A stretch of 64,000 bases of DNA, taken from NCBI RefSeq assembly GCF_009668025.1, contig NZ_WJXZ01000002.1, positions 668,467 through 732,466 of the forward strand, given 5' to 3'. The stretch is from Larkinella terrae (GTDB taxonomy: Bacteria; Bacteroidota; Bacteroidia; Cytophagales; Spirosomataceae). Each line of letters starts with the position of its first letter. The stretch's first letter is position 1. This document shows positions 43,328 to 51,899 of the stretch, one piece after another. The translations under genes and the position numbers were made by a program. The notes under the pieces were generated by a model. It worked only from the letters and a program-made list of their open reading frames with translations, was not told the origin of the DNA and did not search any database.

Positions 43328-43358
43328 TTGTCACGCACCCACGGCCGGACGACCGTGA
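43328..43358 (-). repeat. Small palindromic element, copy B
   Basis: On plus it reads CGCACCCACGGCCG then CGACCGTGAG, an 8-bp stem with one mismatch. On minus it precedes the ATG of the lipoprotein gene (43325) by a few bases, with GGGTGCG between. Same plan as copies A and C. Confidence 0.6.
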
Positions 43359-43367
43359 GTGCATTGG

Positions 43368-44246
43368 TTAGTTGAGCGATTGAAAGAATTGATAGAGCGA
43401 AGCGAGTTCCTTGTCGGTATACTGGGCCGTCATTTTCCAGGGCATGTTCTCGTTGTCGATCTGGCGACCGTCGGGCCGTTTGCCGGTGCGAAGCGTGGCA
43501 ATGAACTGATCTTTCGTCCATTTTCCGGGATTTCCGGTGCGGGTCAGGTCGGGAACGGGCGGCAAACCGGGTGCGAGGGGTTCGCCCCCTTTGAAAGTCG
43601 GCCGGTGGCAGCCGCTGCACGAAATCGCGAGGTATTTGCCTTGCGCAATGCCTTCGGTCGAGTCGGCTCTGGCAACCATCGGGCGGTTGTGGTCAATTTT
43701 TTCGACCGACAGGAGCGGCATTTTATCAAAATACGTCATCAGTTTGACCACCGGCCCGAGGTCGCTGGCGGGCAGTTCGTGGTCGACTGCCGGAACCTGC
43801 TGACAATACGCAATGATGGCGGCCATGTCCTGCTCCGAGAGCAGCGTTGTTTCGTGCGAAGGCATGAAGAGCAGCGGTTTTCCCGCCCGATCGACCCCGT
43901 GACGCATGGCCATCAGCCAGTCGGCGGTCGTGTAATCGGTGGGCAAACCGCCTTTCCCTTTTGTCAGGTTGGCCGATACCAGCCGACCGAGCGCGGCATC
44001 TTCCATCATGATTTTTCCGGCCAGATTTTCGCCGTGGCAATCCGCGCAGCCTTTGATGGCCACCAGGTGCTGACCACGTTTCAAGGTTGTGCGGTCGGTC
44101 GGAATGGTCAGCTTTTCGGCTGCAAACCGGTACGGTTTTTCAACCCGGTTGCCGATGTTGGTCGAGATAAAAAGATAGCCCGTCAGGAGCAGGGTGATTA
44201 ATGAACCCAGCCCGATGCCGGTTCCTTTCAAGATTTTGCGTAGCAT
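43368..44246 (-). CDS. Membrane-anchored dihaem cytochrome c
   Basis: 292 residues. An N-terminal hydrophobic anchor (LGSLITLLLTGYLFIST) is followed by two haem c sites: C67-ADC-H71 and C210-SGC-H214, spaced as in alcohol or gluconate dehydrogenase cytochrome subunits. It likely carries electrons in the periplasm. The partner dehydrogenase is unknown. The ZU5-like lipoprotein gene follows on the same strand after a 42-bp gap that holds palindromic copy B. Confidence 0.88.
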   Translation of the reverse strand: MLRKILKGTGIGLGSLITLLLTGYLFISTNIGNRVEKPYRFAAEKLTIPTDRTTLKRGQHLVAIKGCADCHGENLAGKIMMEDAALGRLVSANLTKGKGGLPTDYTTADWLMAMRHGVDRAGKPLLFMPSHETTLLSEQDMAAIIAYCQQVPAVDHELPASDLGPVVKLMTYFDKMPLLSVEKIDHNRPMVARADSTEGIAQGKYLAISCSGCHRPTFKGGEPLAPGLPPVPDLTRTGNPGKWTKDQFIATLRTGKRPDGRQIDNENMPWKMTAQYTDKELASLYQFFQSLN

Positions 44247-44457
44247 GTTTCGTGTATTTGTTGTTGTTTATTGTCGGTAGCGGTTTTTCGTTACCGTTGT
44301 GCAAATGTCAGCAACTTCAGGAAGTTCGGGCCTACGCAGAACGGATGAAAAGCTACGCGAAACGGATTATAAAGTTTACCGGATGGTGACTGCCTGACAG
44401 TAGAGCAGGGCGTTTTTTTAACTTTACACCCCAGAAAGTTCTCATTACATTCATTCC

Positions 44458-45231
44458 ATGATTCTTGATCTATTTTCCCTTCAGGGCAAAACGGCGCTTG
44501 TAACCGGTGCCAAACGCGGTATTGGTAAAGCAATGGCGATTGCGCTGGCCGAAGCCGGAGCCGATATCATTGGCGTTTCGGCGACGCTCGAACCGGGCAG
44601 CGAAGTGGAGGCCGCCGTTACGGCTTTGGGCCGCAAGTTTTATCCGTTTCCCGTTGATTTTACGGAACGGTCCGCCTTGTATACTTTTCTGGAAACCGTC
44701 CGCGACGAATGTCCGCCGATCGATATTCTGGTCAACAACGCGGGCAACATTCGCCGGAAACCGGCTGCCGAACACCCGGACGAATACTGGGACGAAATCA
44801 TCGATATCAACCTCAACGCCCAGTTCATCATCAGCCGGGAAATCGGTCGGGATATGCTGACGCGGGAGGTGGACTACAACCGGAAAATCATTTTTACGGC
44901 CTCCCTGCTCACGTTTCAGGGCGGTTTGACGGTGCCGGGCTATGCCGCCAGCAAAGGCGCTATTGGCTCACTGACCAAGGCACTGGCGAATGAATGGGCG
45001 TCGAAAGGCATCAATGTAAACGCCATTGCGCCGGGCTACATTGCCACCGACAACACGGCCGCGCTCCGGGCCGATGCCGAGCGTAATCCGGCCATTCTGG
45101 CGCGGATTCCGGCCGGACGCTGGGGTGAAGCCGAGGACCTGCAGGGCGCCGTCGTTTACCTGGCTTCACAGGCGTCCAACTACGTCCAGGGCACGATTTT
45201 GACCGTCGACGGCGGCTGGATGGGTAGGTAG
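44458..45231 (+). CDS. kduD: 2-dehydro-3-deoxy-D-gluconate 5-dehydrogenase KduD
   Basis: 257 residues. Short-chain dehydrogenase signature TGAKRGIGKAMA at the start, NNAGNIRRKPAAEH, and the catalytic YAASK segment (GYAASKGAIG). The opening MILDLFSLQGKTALVTGAKRG and the NIRR motif match KduD. It uses NAD(H) to convert 3-deoxy-hexodiulosonate, the product of KduI, to 2-keto-3-deoxygluconate. Its partner kduI is at 532. No uronate gene is adjacent; a small acidic protein gene follows. Confidence 0.92.
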   Translation: MILDLFSLQGKTALVTGAKRGIGKAMAIALAEAGADIIGVSATLEPGSEVEAAVTALGRKFYPFPVDFTERSALYTFLETVRDECPPIDILVNNAGNIRRKPAAEHPDEYWDEIIDINLNAQFIISREIGRDMLTREVDYNRKIIFTASLLTFQGGLTVPGYAASKGAIGSLTKALANEWASKGINVNAIAPGYIATDNTAALRADAERNPAILARIPAGRWGEAEDLQGAVVYLASQASNYVQGTILTVDGGWMGR

Positions 45232-45284
45232 ATAAAACATATCCGCCGTTTCGTAGTTTATGTAGGGAAACAACCCTCACCATC

Positions 45285-45806
45285 ATGGACACGAACGAAG
45301 TAAACGATGTAGAAATCACGGACAATACGAATAATAAAGAAACATTTGACCCGCAGGCGCGGGATGATTCCTATTATTCCAAAGACCCCTACCAACACGG
45401 TACGTCGGACTACGGCAAACCGAGCGAAGGCGTAGGAACTGGCGAAATGGTAGTTTCGTCGGCTGAGCGGGGCGATGTTGCCTATGACATCAGCTCCGAT
45501 CGGGAAGAAAACCGGGGTAGCCACCAGCAGGAAGTTCGGCCGGATAGCCACGGATCAACGCAGGAATGGGAGGTGAATCCCGAAGTGATCGCTGAAAACC
45601 GCCGGGATGCGGCCAATGCACCGGATAGCGTCGCCAGCGGTTTGCCGAGCAGCGTCGAAGGTTTGCCGGACAACCCGTCGGACGAAGCGTTGTTTGTCCG
45701 TCAGGGAGCTACGTATCTGGAGGAAGGCGATAAACCGTCGGAGAGCTACGACCCGCACCACATGGGTTACGGAAACGGCGACGATGAGAAAAAAGATAAG
45801 TCGTAA
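45285..45806 (+). CDS. Small acidic disordered hypothetical protein
   Basis: 173 residues, rich in Asp, Glu, Ser and Gly, with few hydrophobic residues; it starts MDTNEVNDVEITDNTNNKE and ends GNGDDEKKDKS. No signal peptide, membrane segment or known domain is visible. The composition suggests an intrinsically disordered, possibly stress- or desiccation-related protein. A strong terminator follows directly, which supports it as a real gene. Confidence 0.7.
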   Translation: MDTNEVNDVEITDNTNNKETFDPQARDDSYYSKDPYQHGTSDYGKPSEGVGTGEMVVSSAERGDVAYDISSDREENRGSHQQEVRPDSHGSTQEWEVNPEVIAENRRDAANAPDSVASGLPSSVEGLPDNPSDEALFVRQGATYLEEGDKPSESYDPHHMGYGNGDDEKKDKS

Positions 45807-45824
45807 TGTAAAGTTGAATCCTTG

Positions 45825-45862
45825 TAAAAACCGCCCGTTGGTCTTAACGAGCGGTTTTTTTT
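45825..45862 (+). terminator. Terminator after the acidic protein gene
   Basis: AAAAACCGC then GTT (~45826-45839) pairs with AACG and GCGGTTTT (45846-45857), followed by more T. Confidence 0.85.
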
Positions 45863-45951
45863 ATGAAGTAGACATCCGGACAAAAGAGAAAAGAAGTGAG
45901 ATGAAATGGCTAACCTTGAGGTAATTAGTCGTTTATCTATTTCTTCTTTTA

Positions 45952-46767
45952 CTATAGTTCAGAGGGCAGGCGCTGCGTCAACTGGCGGGTGTCTTTCAGG
46001 AAGTGAGAAAAATCGGTATACCCGGCGTCTTCAAACGGATACCGGCTGCCGTGCCGCCTGTAAAGCTGAAGCGCGTTCTTAAACCGGATCAGCTTCTGGC
46101 AATATTTTGGTGAATACCCCAGCGCTTCGGTAAAATACCGGTGTAAAGAAGGGTAAGAAACGCCCAACTCACGGCAAATCCACGCCAGATTTGGCGGCCG
46201 GTTGATGTGCTGTTTTCCAAAATAATCGAATGTTTTCTGCACGATCTGAAACCGATAATCCAACTCTACGGCCTGCGTTCGCCGGAGCAACATCATCTCT
46301 ACGAGCTTGACCCGGGCGTCGAACGAGGGAGCGGTTTGCAAACGGTCTTCCCAGTTGTCGGATCGGATAAAAGCCGCCAAATCCGCGTTCGCGTTTTCGA
46401 GCTCGACGTTTCGGAAACGCAGCAACTTTCCCAACGTGCCCGGTTTGAATTTGACGTAGAATTCGTGGACGCCCGCGGGGTAAATCGAGGTGTGCAGATT
46501 GGTCAGATTACCGAAAAACCGGGAGCCTTTTACTGCCTTCACCGCCCCGCTTTGCTGGTTGATGGTCAGCCAGGGCTGTGCCGTCAGACTGATGCAAATT
46601 AAGTTGGAAAGGTTCGGTAAACCGTTTAAATACAGCGGATTTGCTAACGTAGCCGGTTGATTTACTTCGAAATAATACTCGACAAAAGCCGCCAGCGCCG
46701 GTCTGGGATACGCCAGCCGGAAATGCGGTTCCGCTTCGTCTTCGTAAATCACCCGTCCTTTCGTCAT
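45952..46767 (-). CDS. AraC family transcriptional regulator
   Basis: About 271 residues. The start at 46767 was chosen since its ATG overlaps the upstream stop codon as ATGA (46764-46767), like the next junction in this operon; an in-frame ATG at 46788 is also possible. The C-terminal HTH region has LAWICRELGVSYPSLHRYFTEALGYSPKY, then YPFEDAGYTDFSHFLKDTRQL. The N-terminal domain (PALAAFVEYYFEVN) resembles the ligand domain of Bacteroidetes AraC proteins. It probably regulates this or other operons. Confidence 0.85.
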   Translation of the reverse strand: MTKGRVIYEDEAEPHFRLAYPRPALAAFVEYYFEVNQPATLANPLYLNGLPNLSNLICISLTAQPWLTINQQSGAVKAVKGSRFFGNLTNLHTSIYPAGVHEFYVKFKPGTLGKLLRFRNVELENANADLAAFIRSDNWEDRLQTAPSFDARVKLVEMMLLRRTQAVELDYRFQIVQKTFDYFGKQHINRPPNLAWICRELGVSYPSLHRYFTEALGYSPKYCQKLIRFKNALQLYRRHGSRYPFEDAGYTDFSHFLKDTRQLTQRLPSEL

Positions 46768-47702
46768 GTCAGTAAGCGAAACAGCCACTCGATCCCCAGT
46801 CCGGTGATCAGAAACCGTTCCTTTTTATTTTGCAACAATTGCTGCGTCCAGTCGACAAAACCGCCATCGGCAATCTCGTGGTCCTGCCCGCGAAGCGTAA
46901 TGATGGCCTTGAATTGCAGGCCTTTATAGTATTGATTTTCCCGGCTGGGATCGGTTTCCGGTATAATGGTCCAATCGTTCCGCAGCGACAGCAGGTGTTT
47001 TTTAACCTGCTCCAGCATGCGTCCGCTTTCGGTGCCACCCCGTTGAATCAATTTGAATCGCAAATTACTGATTTGCAAGGCATCTCGCAAAACCGCCGTC
47101 AAGACCGCCAGGTGCTCGGCCAGGCTTTCGCACTCGAACTGAAAACCGCCGGTATCGCGCCCGGACGACACCAGACAGCCGATTTTGAAGTGTTGCGTAT
47201 GGCCCGCAACAGCCACCTGCGGGGTGCGAACGTGCCGGTGAATGGCACTGAACCGGAGCTGATCGGTGGGCAAAACCGCCTGCCACCGACCGGTTTTTTT
47301 GAGGTCGGCTGCGTGCAAGGCCAGCGCATTGGTGGCGTCGGCCAGCACTTCGGTACCGCGCAAAGCCGACAGTATTTTCTTCTGATCCGCCGTTGCCACT
47401 ACCGAACACGATCCCAGCGGAGCAACCGGCGACAACTCGACGGCCCGAAACTGGAAGGTCTCGAAAATGCGCAGGAGCCTGATTTCCAGTTCGTGTAAAT
47501 CCCTGACGTTCAGATCGGCGGGTCTTACAAACCGGTTTTTCTGGTACTGCTTCAGCAATTCGGCCGGCGAAATTCGATTTGTTTGCCGATCGAAAACGTC
47601 CAGTAACAGCGAATTCAGTTCCGAAGGCGTCAGTTCGTCCGACAAAATCCGGACCAGATCGGGCCGGTTGATGCGTTGCAGAATCTTCTCGACGATGCTC
47701 AT
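46764..47702 (-). CDS. Class II aminoacyl-tRNA synthetase-like protein of unknown function
   Basis: 312 residues. I do not recognise a named family. The part LSPVAPLGSCSVVATADQKKIL and RGTEVLADATNALAL resembles the catalytic domain of HisS/HisZ-like class II synthetases. The C-terminal ITGLGIEWLFRLL is like class II motif 3 (GxGxGxxR), but Trp replaces the usual Arg, so ATP-dependent aminoacylation is doubtful. No anticodon-binding domain is visible. It overlaps GNAT and AraC genes by 4 bp on each side, pointing to an operon. Confidence 0.65.
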   Translation of the reverse strand: MSIVEKILQRINRPDLVRILSDELTPSELNSLLLDVFDRQTNRISPAELLKQYQKNRFVRPADLNVRDLHELEIRLLRIFETFQFRAVELSPVAPLGSCSVVATADQKKILSALRGTEVLADATNALALHAADLKKTGRWQAVLPTDQLRFSAIHRHVRTPQVAVAGHTQHFKIGCLVSSGRDTGGFQFECESLAEHLAVLTAVLRDALQISNLRFKLIQRGGTESGRMLEQVKKHLLSLRNDWTIIPETDPSRENQYYKGLQFKAIITLRGQDHEIADGGFVDWTQQLLQNKKERFLITGLGIEWLFRLLT

Positions 47703-48253
47703 GATGGCAGCCTGGCTAGTTTCGCTTCGTCGATCAGGCTGTAGCGGTATTCATCCACGATTTTCCCGTTCTTATAGACGGCGGCCCGCTGAATGATGTC
47801 CAGCACAAAACCGTTCTTTTCCAGCACGCGCATCGACGCTTTGTTATACGCAAAAATGCCCGCAAACAGCCGGATCAGCTCCGTGTTGGCAAAGGTGTAC
47901 TGAATCAACTGCCGAATGGCTGCGGTAGCAATTCCCCGACCCCAATACGGTTCGCCCAGCCAGTAGCCGATTTCGCCCGAAAGCCGGTGGATGTCGGTTT
48001 GAAACACAACACCGGCCACACCTACGAATTTTCCATCTGCATAAATTCCGAAAACCAGCCCTGAATCGCCTTTCAGTGCGGTTTCGATAAATCCGACCGC
48101 GTCAGCCAGTGTATAGGGTTGCGGCATGCGGTCGCGCAGATTCAGCCAGAGCGCCCGGTTATTGGCTAACTGGGCGATAGCTTCGGCATCCGCGGTTTTC
48201 AGGGTTTCCAGGGTAATGCCGTGGCCGCAATTGAGTTCGATTCGCGTGTTCAT
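47699..48253 (-). CDS. RimJ/RimL-type GNAT acetyltransferase
   Basis: 184 residues. Motifs: DRMPQPYTLADAVGFIE, GEIGYWLGEPYWGRGIATAAIRQLIQYTF (motif A, acetyl-CoA loop) and NKASMRVLEKNGFVLDIIQRAA. This type N-acetylates ribosomal proteins, amines or antibiotics; the substrate is unknown. It is the first gene of the minus-strand operon with the synthetase-like and AraC genes. Confidence 0.88.
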   Translation of the reverse strand: MNTRIELNCGHGITLETLKTADAEAIAQLANNRALWLNLRDRMPQPYTLADAVGFIETALKGDSGLVFGIYADGKFVGVAGVVFQTDIHRLSGEIGYWLGEPYWGRGIATAAIRQLIQYTFANTELIRLFAGIFAYNKASMRVLEKNGFVLDIIQRAAVYKNGKIVDEYRYSLIDEAKLARLPS

Positions 48254-48426
48254 AGCTCGTAAAGTTGCTGGTAAAATCAGTGGATTCAGGTGTAAAATTC
48301 TATCAATCTTGTAAAAAACGTATTTTGTGGAAGCTTTTTACAAAAAAAGTTGCCGCAACCGTCCCGGTTTTCTAATATTGTTCTGCTGTAATTATGCAGC
48401 ACAAATTGAACTCAAATCTACTTCCT

Positions 48427-49146
48427 ATGAAAATTTCGTTCAGCATACTGACCCGCGTGGTCTTGTTGGGTCTGATCATCAACGTTATGAATGTAATTGA
48501 CAGTCAGGCAACTGGTCCCAAAAAAGGCAAGTGGGTCAAGCTCTTCGATGGCAAGACGTTGACCGGCTGGCACACCTACCTGAAACCGGGGCAGCCTGCT
48601 TCTGATAAATGGCAGGTGGAAGACGGAGCCATTACGCTGGCCAGCCGGGGTGGGGGCGACCTCGTGACCGACAAGGAATTTACCAACTACGAACTGGAGC
48701 TGGAGTGGAAAATTTCGGAAAAAGGCAACAGCGGCATTATCTACCGGGTTCACGAAGATCCGAAATACAAGGCTTCGTATCAAACCGGTCCGGAAATGCA
48801 GGTGCTTGACAATGAGCGCCATCCGGATGCCAAAGCGGGTAAAAACGGAAACCGTACGTCGGGCTCCCTTTATGATTTGCTGCCGCCGTCGGACTTCTCG
48901 GCCCAGAAAGTAGCCGGTGAGTGGAACAAAGTGAAACTGGTGGTCAACAACGGCACCGTGGAGCATTACCTGAACGGCAAAAAAGTGGTTGAATACAAAA
49001 CCAGCGGCCCGGAATGGGACAAAATGGTGAGCGAAAGCAAGTTCAAAGGCTGGGAAGGTTTCAATAAATTCAACACCGGCCACATTGCCCTGCAAGACCA
49101 CGGCGACAAAGTATGGTACAGGAATATCCGGATCAAAGAACTTTAA
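48427..49146 (+). CDS. Secreted DUF1080 protein
   Basis: About 239 residues from MKISFSILTRVVLLGLIINVM; an ATG at 48394 is in frame, but the later start gives a proper signal peptide. DUF1080 landmarks: WVKLFDGKTLTGW, WQVEDGAITLASRGGGDLVTD, YELELEWKISEKGNSGIIYRV, and GHIALQDHGDKVWYRNI. It has the long insertion typical of 3-keto-glycoside-type members. A long hairpin separates it from the sugar isomerase gene. Confidence 0.9.
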   Translation: MKISFSILTRVVLLGLIINVMNVIDSQATGPKKGKWVKLFDGKTLTGWHTYLKPGQPASDKWQVEDGAITLASRGGGDLVTDKEFTNYELELEWKISEKGNSGIIYRVHEDPKYKASYQTGPEMQVLDNERHPDAKAGKNGNRTSGSLYDLLPPSDFSAQKVAGEWNKVKLVVNNGTVEHYLNGKKVVEYKTSGPEWDKMVSESKFKGWEGFNKFNTGHIALQDHGDKVWYRNIRIKEL

Positions 49147-49148
49147 TT

Positions 49149-49225
49149 GTGATTGAGTGAATGAGCGATTGAGTGAAGGATTAAAAATCACGCTTTTTCA
49201 CTCAATCGCTCATTTACTCAATCAC
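49149..49225. repeat. Hairpin repeat with 29-bp stem (GATTGAGTGA type)
   Basis: The arms 49149-49177 and 49197-49225 match in 28 of 29 positions as reverse complements, built of GATTGAGTGA and ATGAGCG words. The loop contains AAAAATCACGCTTT. It lies between co-directional DUF1080 and isomerase genes, ending 14 bp before the second ATG. Confidence 0.85.
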
Positions 49226-49239
49226 TCAATCAAACCTCC

Positions 49240-50118
49240 ATGAAAACTCCTTCCCGCCGTTCAGCCATCAAAACCCTGGCCGGAACCGCTCTGACCTTTT
49301 CTGTTATCGACTCTTTAGCTGCTGACATGGAAGCTACAAAAACCGCCTTCCCGGCGTTGAAAGGCCGGATCAACCACTCGGCCTGCAAGTGGTGCTACAG
49401 CAAAATTCCACTGGAGGATTTCGCCAAAGCGGCCAAGGAAATTGGCCTGACCGGGATCGACCTGCTCGGCCCCGCCGAGTGGCCGGTTGTGCAGAAATAC
49501 GGTCTGACCTGTTCCATGGCGCAGGGGGCCGGAAAAGGCATCAACGACGGTTTTAACGACCCGCGTCTGCACGACGAGCTGGTGGCCAGCTACGAAGCCA
49601 TTTTCCCGAAACTAAAAGAAGCCGGTTTGAAGAATGTGATCTGCTTTTCGGGAAACCGGCACGGCATGGACGACCAGAAAGGGCTGGAAAACTGCGCCGT
49701 CGGTTTGAAGCGATTGATGAGCAGCGCCGAAAAACACGGCGTGGTGATGGTGATGGAACTGCTGAACAGCAAGGTCAATCACAAGGATTACATGTGCGAC
49801 AAGTCGGCCTGGGGGGTTGAGTTGTGCAAACGCGTGGGTTCCGAAAATTTCAAGCTGCTGTATGATATTTACCACATGCAGATTATGGAAGGCGACATCA
49901 TCCGGACGATCCAGCAAGATCACCAGTATTTTGCCCATTACCATACCGGCGGAAATCCGGGCCGCAACGAGATCGATAATTCGCAGGAACTCTATTATCC
50001 GGCGATTATGCAAGCCATCGTCGACACCGGTTTTAAGGGTTTTGTCGCGCAGGAGTTCATTCCGAAACGCGATCCGCTGACGTCATTGCGGGAAAGCATC
50101 GCGATCTGTGACGTGTAG
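49240..50118 (+). CDS. Hydroxypyruvate isomerase-like TIM-barrel protein with Tat-like signal
   Basis: 292 residues. The N-terminus SRRSAIKTLAGTALTF carries a twin-arginine-type signal. The sugar phosphate isomerase/epimerase fold shows in HSACKWCYSKIPLEDF, VMVMELLNSKVNH (metal Glu), LLYDIYHMQIMEGD and YFAHYHTGGNPGRNEID (metal His and Asp region), and FVAQEFIP, all close to hydroxypyruvate isomerase. Export by the Tat pathway implies that it folds with its metal in the cytoplasm. A sugar-processing role next to DUF1080 is likely. Confidence 0.85.
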   Translation: MKTPSRRSAIKTLAGTALTFSVIDSLAADMEATKTAFPALKGRINHSACKWCYSKIPLEDFAKAAKEIGLTGIDLLGPAEWPVVQKYGLTCSMAQGAGKGINDGFNDPRLHDELVASYEAIFPKLKEAGLKNVICFSGNRHGMDDQKGLENCAVGLKRLMSSAEKHGVVMVMELLNSKVNHKDYMCDKSAWGVELCKRVGSENFKLLYDIYHMQIMEGDIIRTIQQDHQYFAHYHTGGNPGRNEIDNSQELYYPAIMQAIVDTGFKGFVAQEFIPKRDPLTSLRESIAICDV

Positions 50119-50119
50119 T

Positions 50120-50141
50120 ACCTGGGCTCAAGTCCGTGAGT
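50120..50141 (+). repeat. Degenerate copy of the small palindromic element (site E)
   Basis: GTACC (50118-50122) and AGTCCGTGAG (50131-50140) match the ends of copy A (GTACC ... AGTCCGTGA), but the left arm is changed. It lies just after the isomerase gene. Confidence 0.35.
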
Positions 50142-50145
50142 TCGT

Positions 50146-50180
50146 AAAAGGCTTTTCCGTGACCGGGGAAGCCTTTTTCC
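50146..50180 (+). terminator. Terminator after the isomerase gene
   Basis: AAAGGCTTTTCC (50147-50158) pairs with GGGGAAGCCTTT (50165-50176), allowing G-T pairs, followed by T. Confidence 0.8.
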
Positions 50181-50232
50181 GTCTATGTAAGATTAGGGAA
50201 TTGAAAACCACCTCCCCAAATCCACGGACTTT

Positions 50233-51327
50233 ATGAACACCGATACCCCCGACCAGTATAGCACGCTCCTGAGCGACATCAGCCGCCAGATTTTACAAAG
50301 CCGTTACCGGGCTGCCAAGCTCGTCAATCGCGAATTATTGCTGCTTTACTACGCAGTTGGAAAGCGATTGTCAGAGAAGATTGCCGCTGAGAAGTGGGGA
50401 GCTAAGGTTTTAGAGCAACTTGCAGATGACTTGCAGAAACAGTTGCCGGGACTGCGGGGATTTTCGCATAGAAACATGAAAAATATGCGTCAGTTTGCAG
50501 CAGAGTATGGGGAGCTAATTGGGCAGTTAACAACTGCCCAAATGGAAGATGTTAATAATCAGTTAGATAAAATTATGCAGTTGACATCTGCACAATTTGA
50601 AAGCTTCAACATCGACATTTTTTTTGGGGTAAGTTTTACACATCATATTTTATTACTGAACCGGTGTTCAAATTTAGATGAACGCTGGTTTTACATACAG
50701 AAATCCGTTGAAAACCAGTGGACGGTCGAAATGCTGGATTGGCAAATAAAAGCCAAAGCGTATGAAAAAAGGGATCAAAAACTGAGCAGCAATTTTGCGC
50801 AGACATTACCCGAAAATTTGCGGGATACGGCTTTGCAGGCCTTTAAAGATGAATACCTGCTCGATTTTATTAACGTTGAAACAGACGACGAGCGGGTCGT
50901 TGAAAAAGGTATTGTTCAGAATATCAAGGACTTTATTCTAAAAGCGGGGAAAGGTTTTGCGTTTATTGGAAACCAGCACCGGTTACTGGTCGATGACGAA
51001 GAATATTTTGTGGATCTGTTATTTTATAACCGCCCGTTGCGGTGTCTGGTCGCAGTGGAGCTAAAGAAAGGGAAGTTTAAGCCTGCCTACGCCGGTCAAC
51101 TGAACTTTTATCTAAATGTCCTGAATGATCAGGAACGACTTCCCGACGAAAATCCGGCTGTTGGCATTGTGCTTTGCTCGGCAAAAACCGATAAAACCGT
51201 CGAGTACGCATTTCAGGCCCTGCACAATCCAATGGGCGTCTCAACCTACCAGCTCAGTTCCGATCTTCCCGAACACCTTCGGGCGGTATTGCCCGACCCG
51301 GAAGCGTTGAAAAAATTACTGGATTGA
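50233..51327 (+). CDS. DUF1016 (YhcG-type) PD-(D/E)xK nuclease family protein
   Basis: 364 residues. The N-terminal DUF1016 domain is seen in YSTLLSDISRQILQSRYRAAKLVNRELLLLYYAVGKRL and LPGLRGFSHRNMKNMRQFAAEY; the C-terminal PDDEXK part in FAFIGNQHRLLVDDEEYFVDLLFYNRPLRCLVAVELKKGKFKPAYAGQLNFYLNVL, with D and ExK residues. These are often found near restriction or mobile genes, but here the neighbourhood is metabolic. Its function is unproven. Confidence 0.9.
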   Translation: MNTDTPDQYSTLLSDISRQILQSRYRAAKLVNRELLLLYYAVGKRLSEKIAAEKWGAKVLEQLADDLQKQLPGLRGFSHRNMKNMRQFAAEYGELIGQLTTAQMEDVNNQLDKIMQLTSAQFESFNIDIFFGVSFTHHILLLNRCSNLDERWFYIQKSVENQWTVEMLDWQIKAKAYEKRDQKLSSNFAQTLPENLRDTALQAFKDEYLLDFINVETDDERVVEKGIVQNIKDFILKAGKGFAFIGNQHRLLVDDEEYFVDLLFYNRPLRCLVAVELKKGKFKPAYAGQLNFYLNVLNDQERLPDENPAVGIVLCSAKTDKTVEYAFQALHNPMGVSTYQLSSDLPEHLRAVLPDPEALKKLLD

Positions 51328-51347
51328 TAAAACACAAAACCGTATAA

Positions 51348-51388
51348 AACAAAACCCGGCCTCCCCTTATGCGGGAAAGCCGGGGTTC
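51348..51388. terminator. Hairpin between convergent DUF1016 and secreted protein genes
   Basis: AACCCGGC (~51352-51359) pairs with GCCGGGGTT (~51378-51386) across an inner G/C-rich loop. The T-run is weak on plus and better on minus (AAAACAAAAC preceding). Confidence 0.6.
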
Positions 51389-51406
51389 TCATAGATAAGG
51401 CGCTGT

Positions 51407-51808
51407 TTACTGCGCGTAGGTAATAAACCGTTGTGCCTGAACCGCAGGCAGCGCACCGATCTCGACCTGACGGACAACGACCTGCTGCCCGTTGCTGATC
51501 TCAAAATAGTAGACCCCGGTTTGCATTCCTTCAAAATCGAATTTACGCCAGTGGCTGGCCGGGGTTTTGCTCAGGGCTTCCTGGTAAAGAACCGTGTTTT
51601 TGGCGTCTTTTAACCGGATGGTCACCTTCTTCGGCCGACGGACGGCCAGCATTAAATTGATTTTTTCCCGGGTTCCCAGAAACATGCTCACTTCAAAGGC
51701 GTTTTTGTCGGATGCGGGCTCACCGGCGGCAGTCACCTGGGCATGGGAAACCGGGACAATCAATCCGAAAAAAAGAATCATCAGTACTTGTTGTGCGATC
51801 GTTTTCAT
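51407..51808 (-). CDS. Small secreted beta-rich protein
   Basis: About 133 residues from MKTIAQQVLMILFFGLIVPVSHAQ (signal peptide); an in-frame ATG at 51844 would add 12 residues before it. The mature part (EVSMFLGTREKINLMLAVRRPKKVTIRL, GVYYFEISNGQQVVVRQVEI) resembles an Ig-like/sorting-type beta-sandwich but is too short for a full sorting domain. No function is inferred. Confidence 0.75.
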   Translation of the reverse strand: MKTIAQQVLMILFFGLIVPVSHAQVTAAGEPASDKNAFEVSMFLGTREKINLMLAVRRPKKVTIRLKDAKNTVLYQEALSKTPASHWRKFDFEGMQTGVYYFEISNGQQVVVRQVEIGALPAVQAQRFITYAQ

Positions 51809-51845
51809 GATTTGCTGTTGTTGTCTGTGACAAAGGTGCGGCATT

Positions 51846-51897
51846 TTGAAATATTAGCAAAACGAATTATTTTTGTCAAAATCATGAATTTTATTCA
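51846..51897 (+). promoter_or_regulatory. Promoter and MetR-type box of the LysR gene
   Basis: A TTG at 51846-51848 and TATTTTTG at 51868-51875 are spaced by 19 bp, a full promoter. Then TGAA-N5-TTCA (51885-51897) lies 2 bp before the ATG at 51900. This is the consensus site of MetR, and the regulator it precedes resembles MetR, so the regulator probably binds it to control itself. Confidence 0.8.
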
Positions 51898-51899
51898 TC

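Noticed and set aside
42078..43358. 426-residue open frame on plus opposite the ZU5-like lipoprotein gene
   Set aside because: No family resemblance, biased composition, and the minus-strand gene has a lipoprotein signal and domain; long antisense frames are expected at this base composition.
50233..51327. DUF1016 gene as part of a defence island with Uma2, PD-(D/E)xK and helicase genes
   Set aside because: The nuclease-like genes are spread over 40 kb among metabolic genes, so clustering is not supported.
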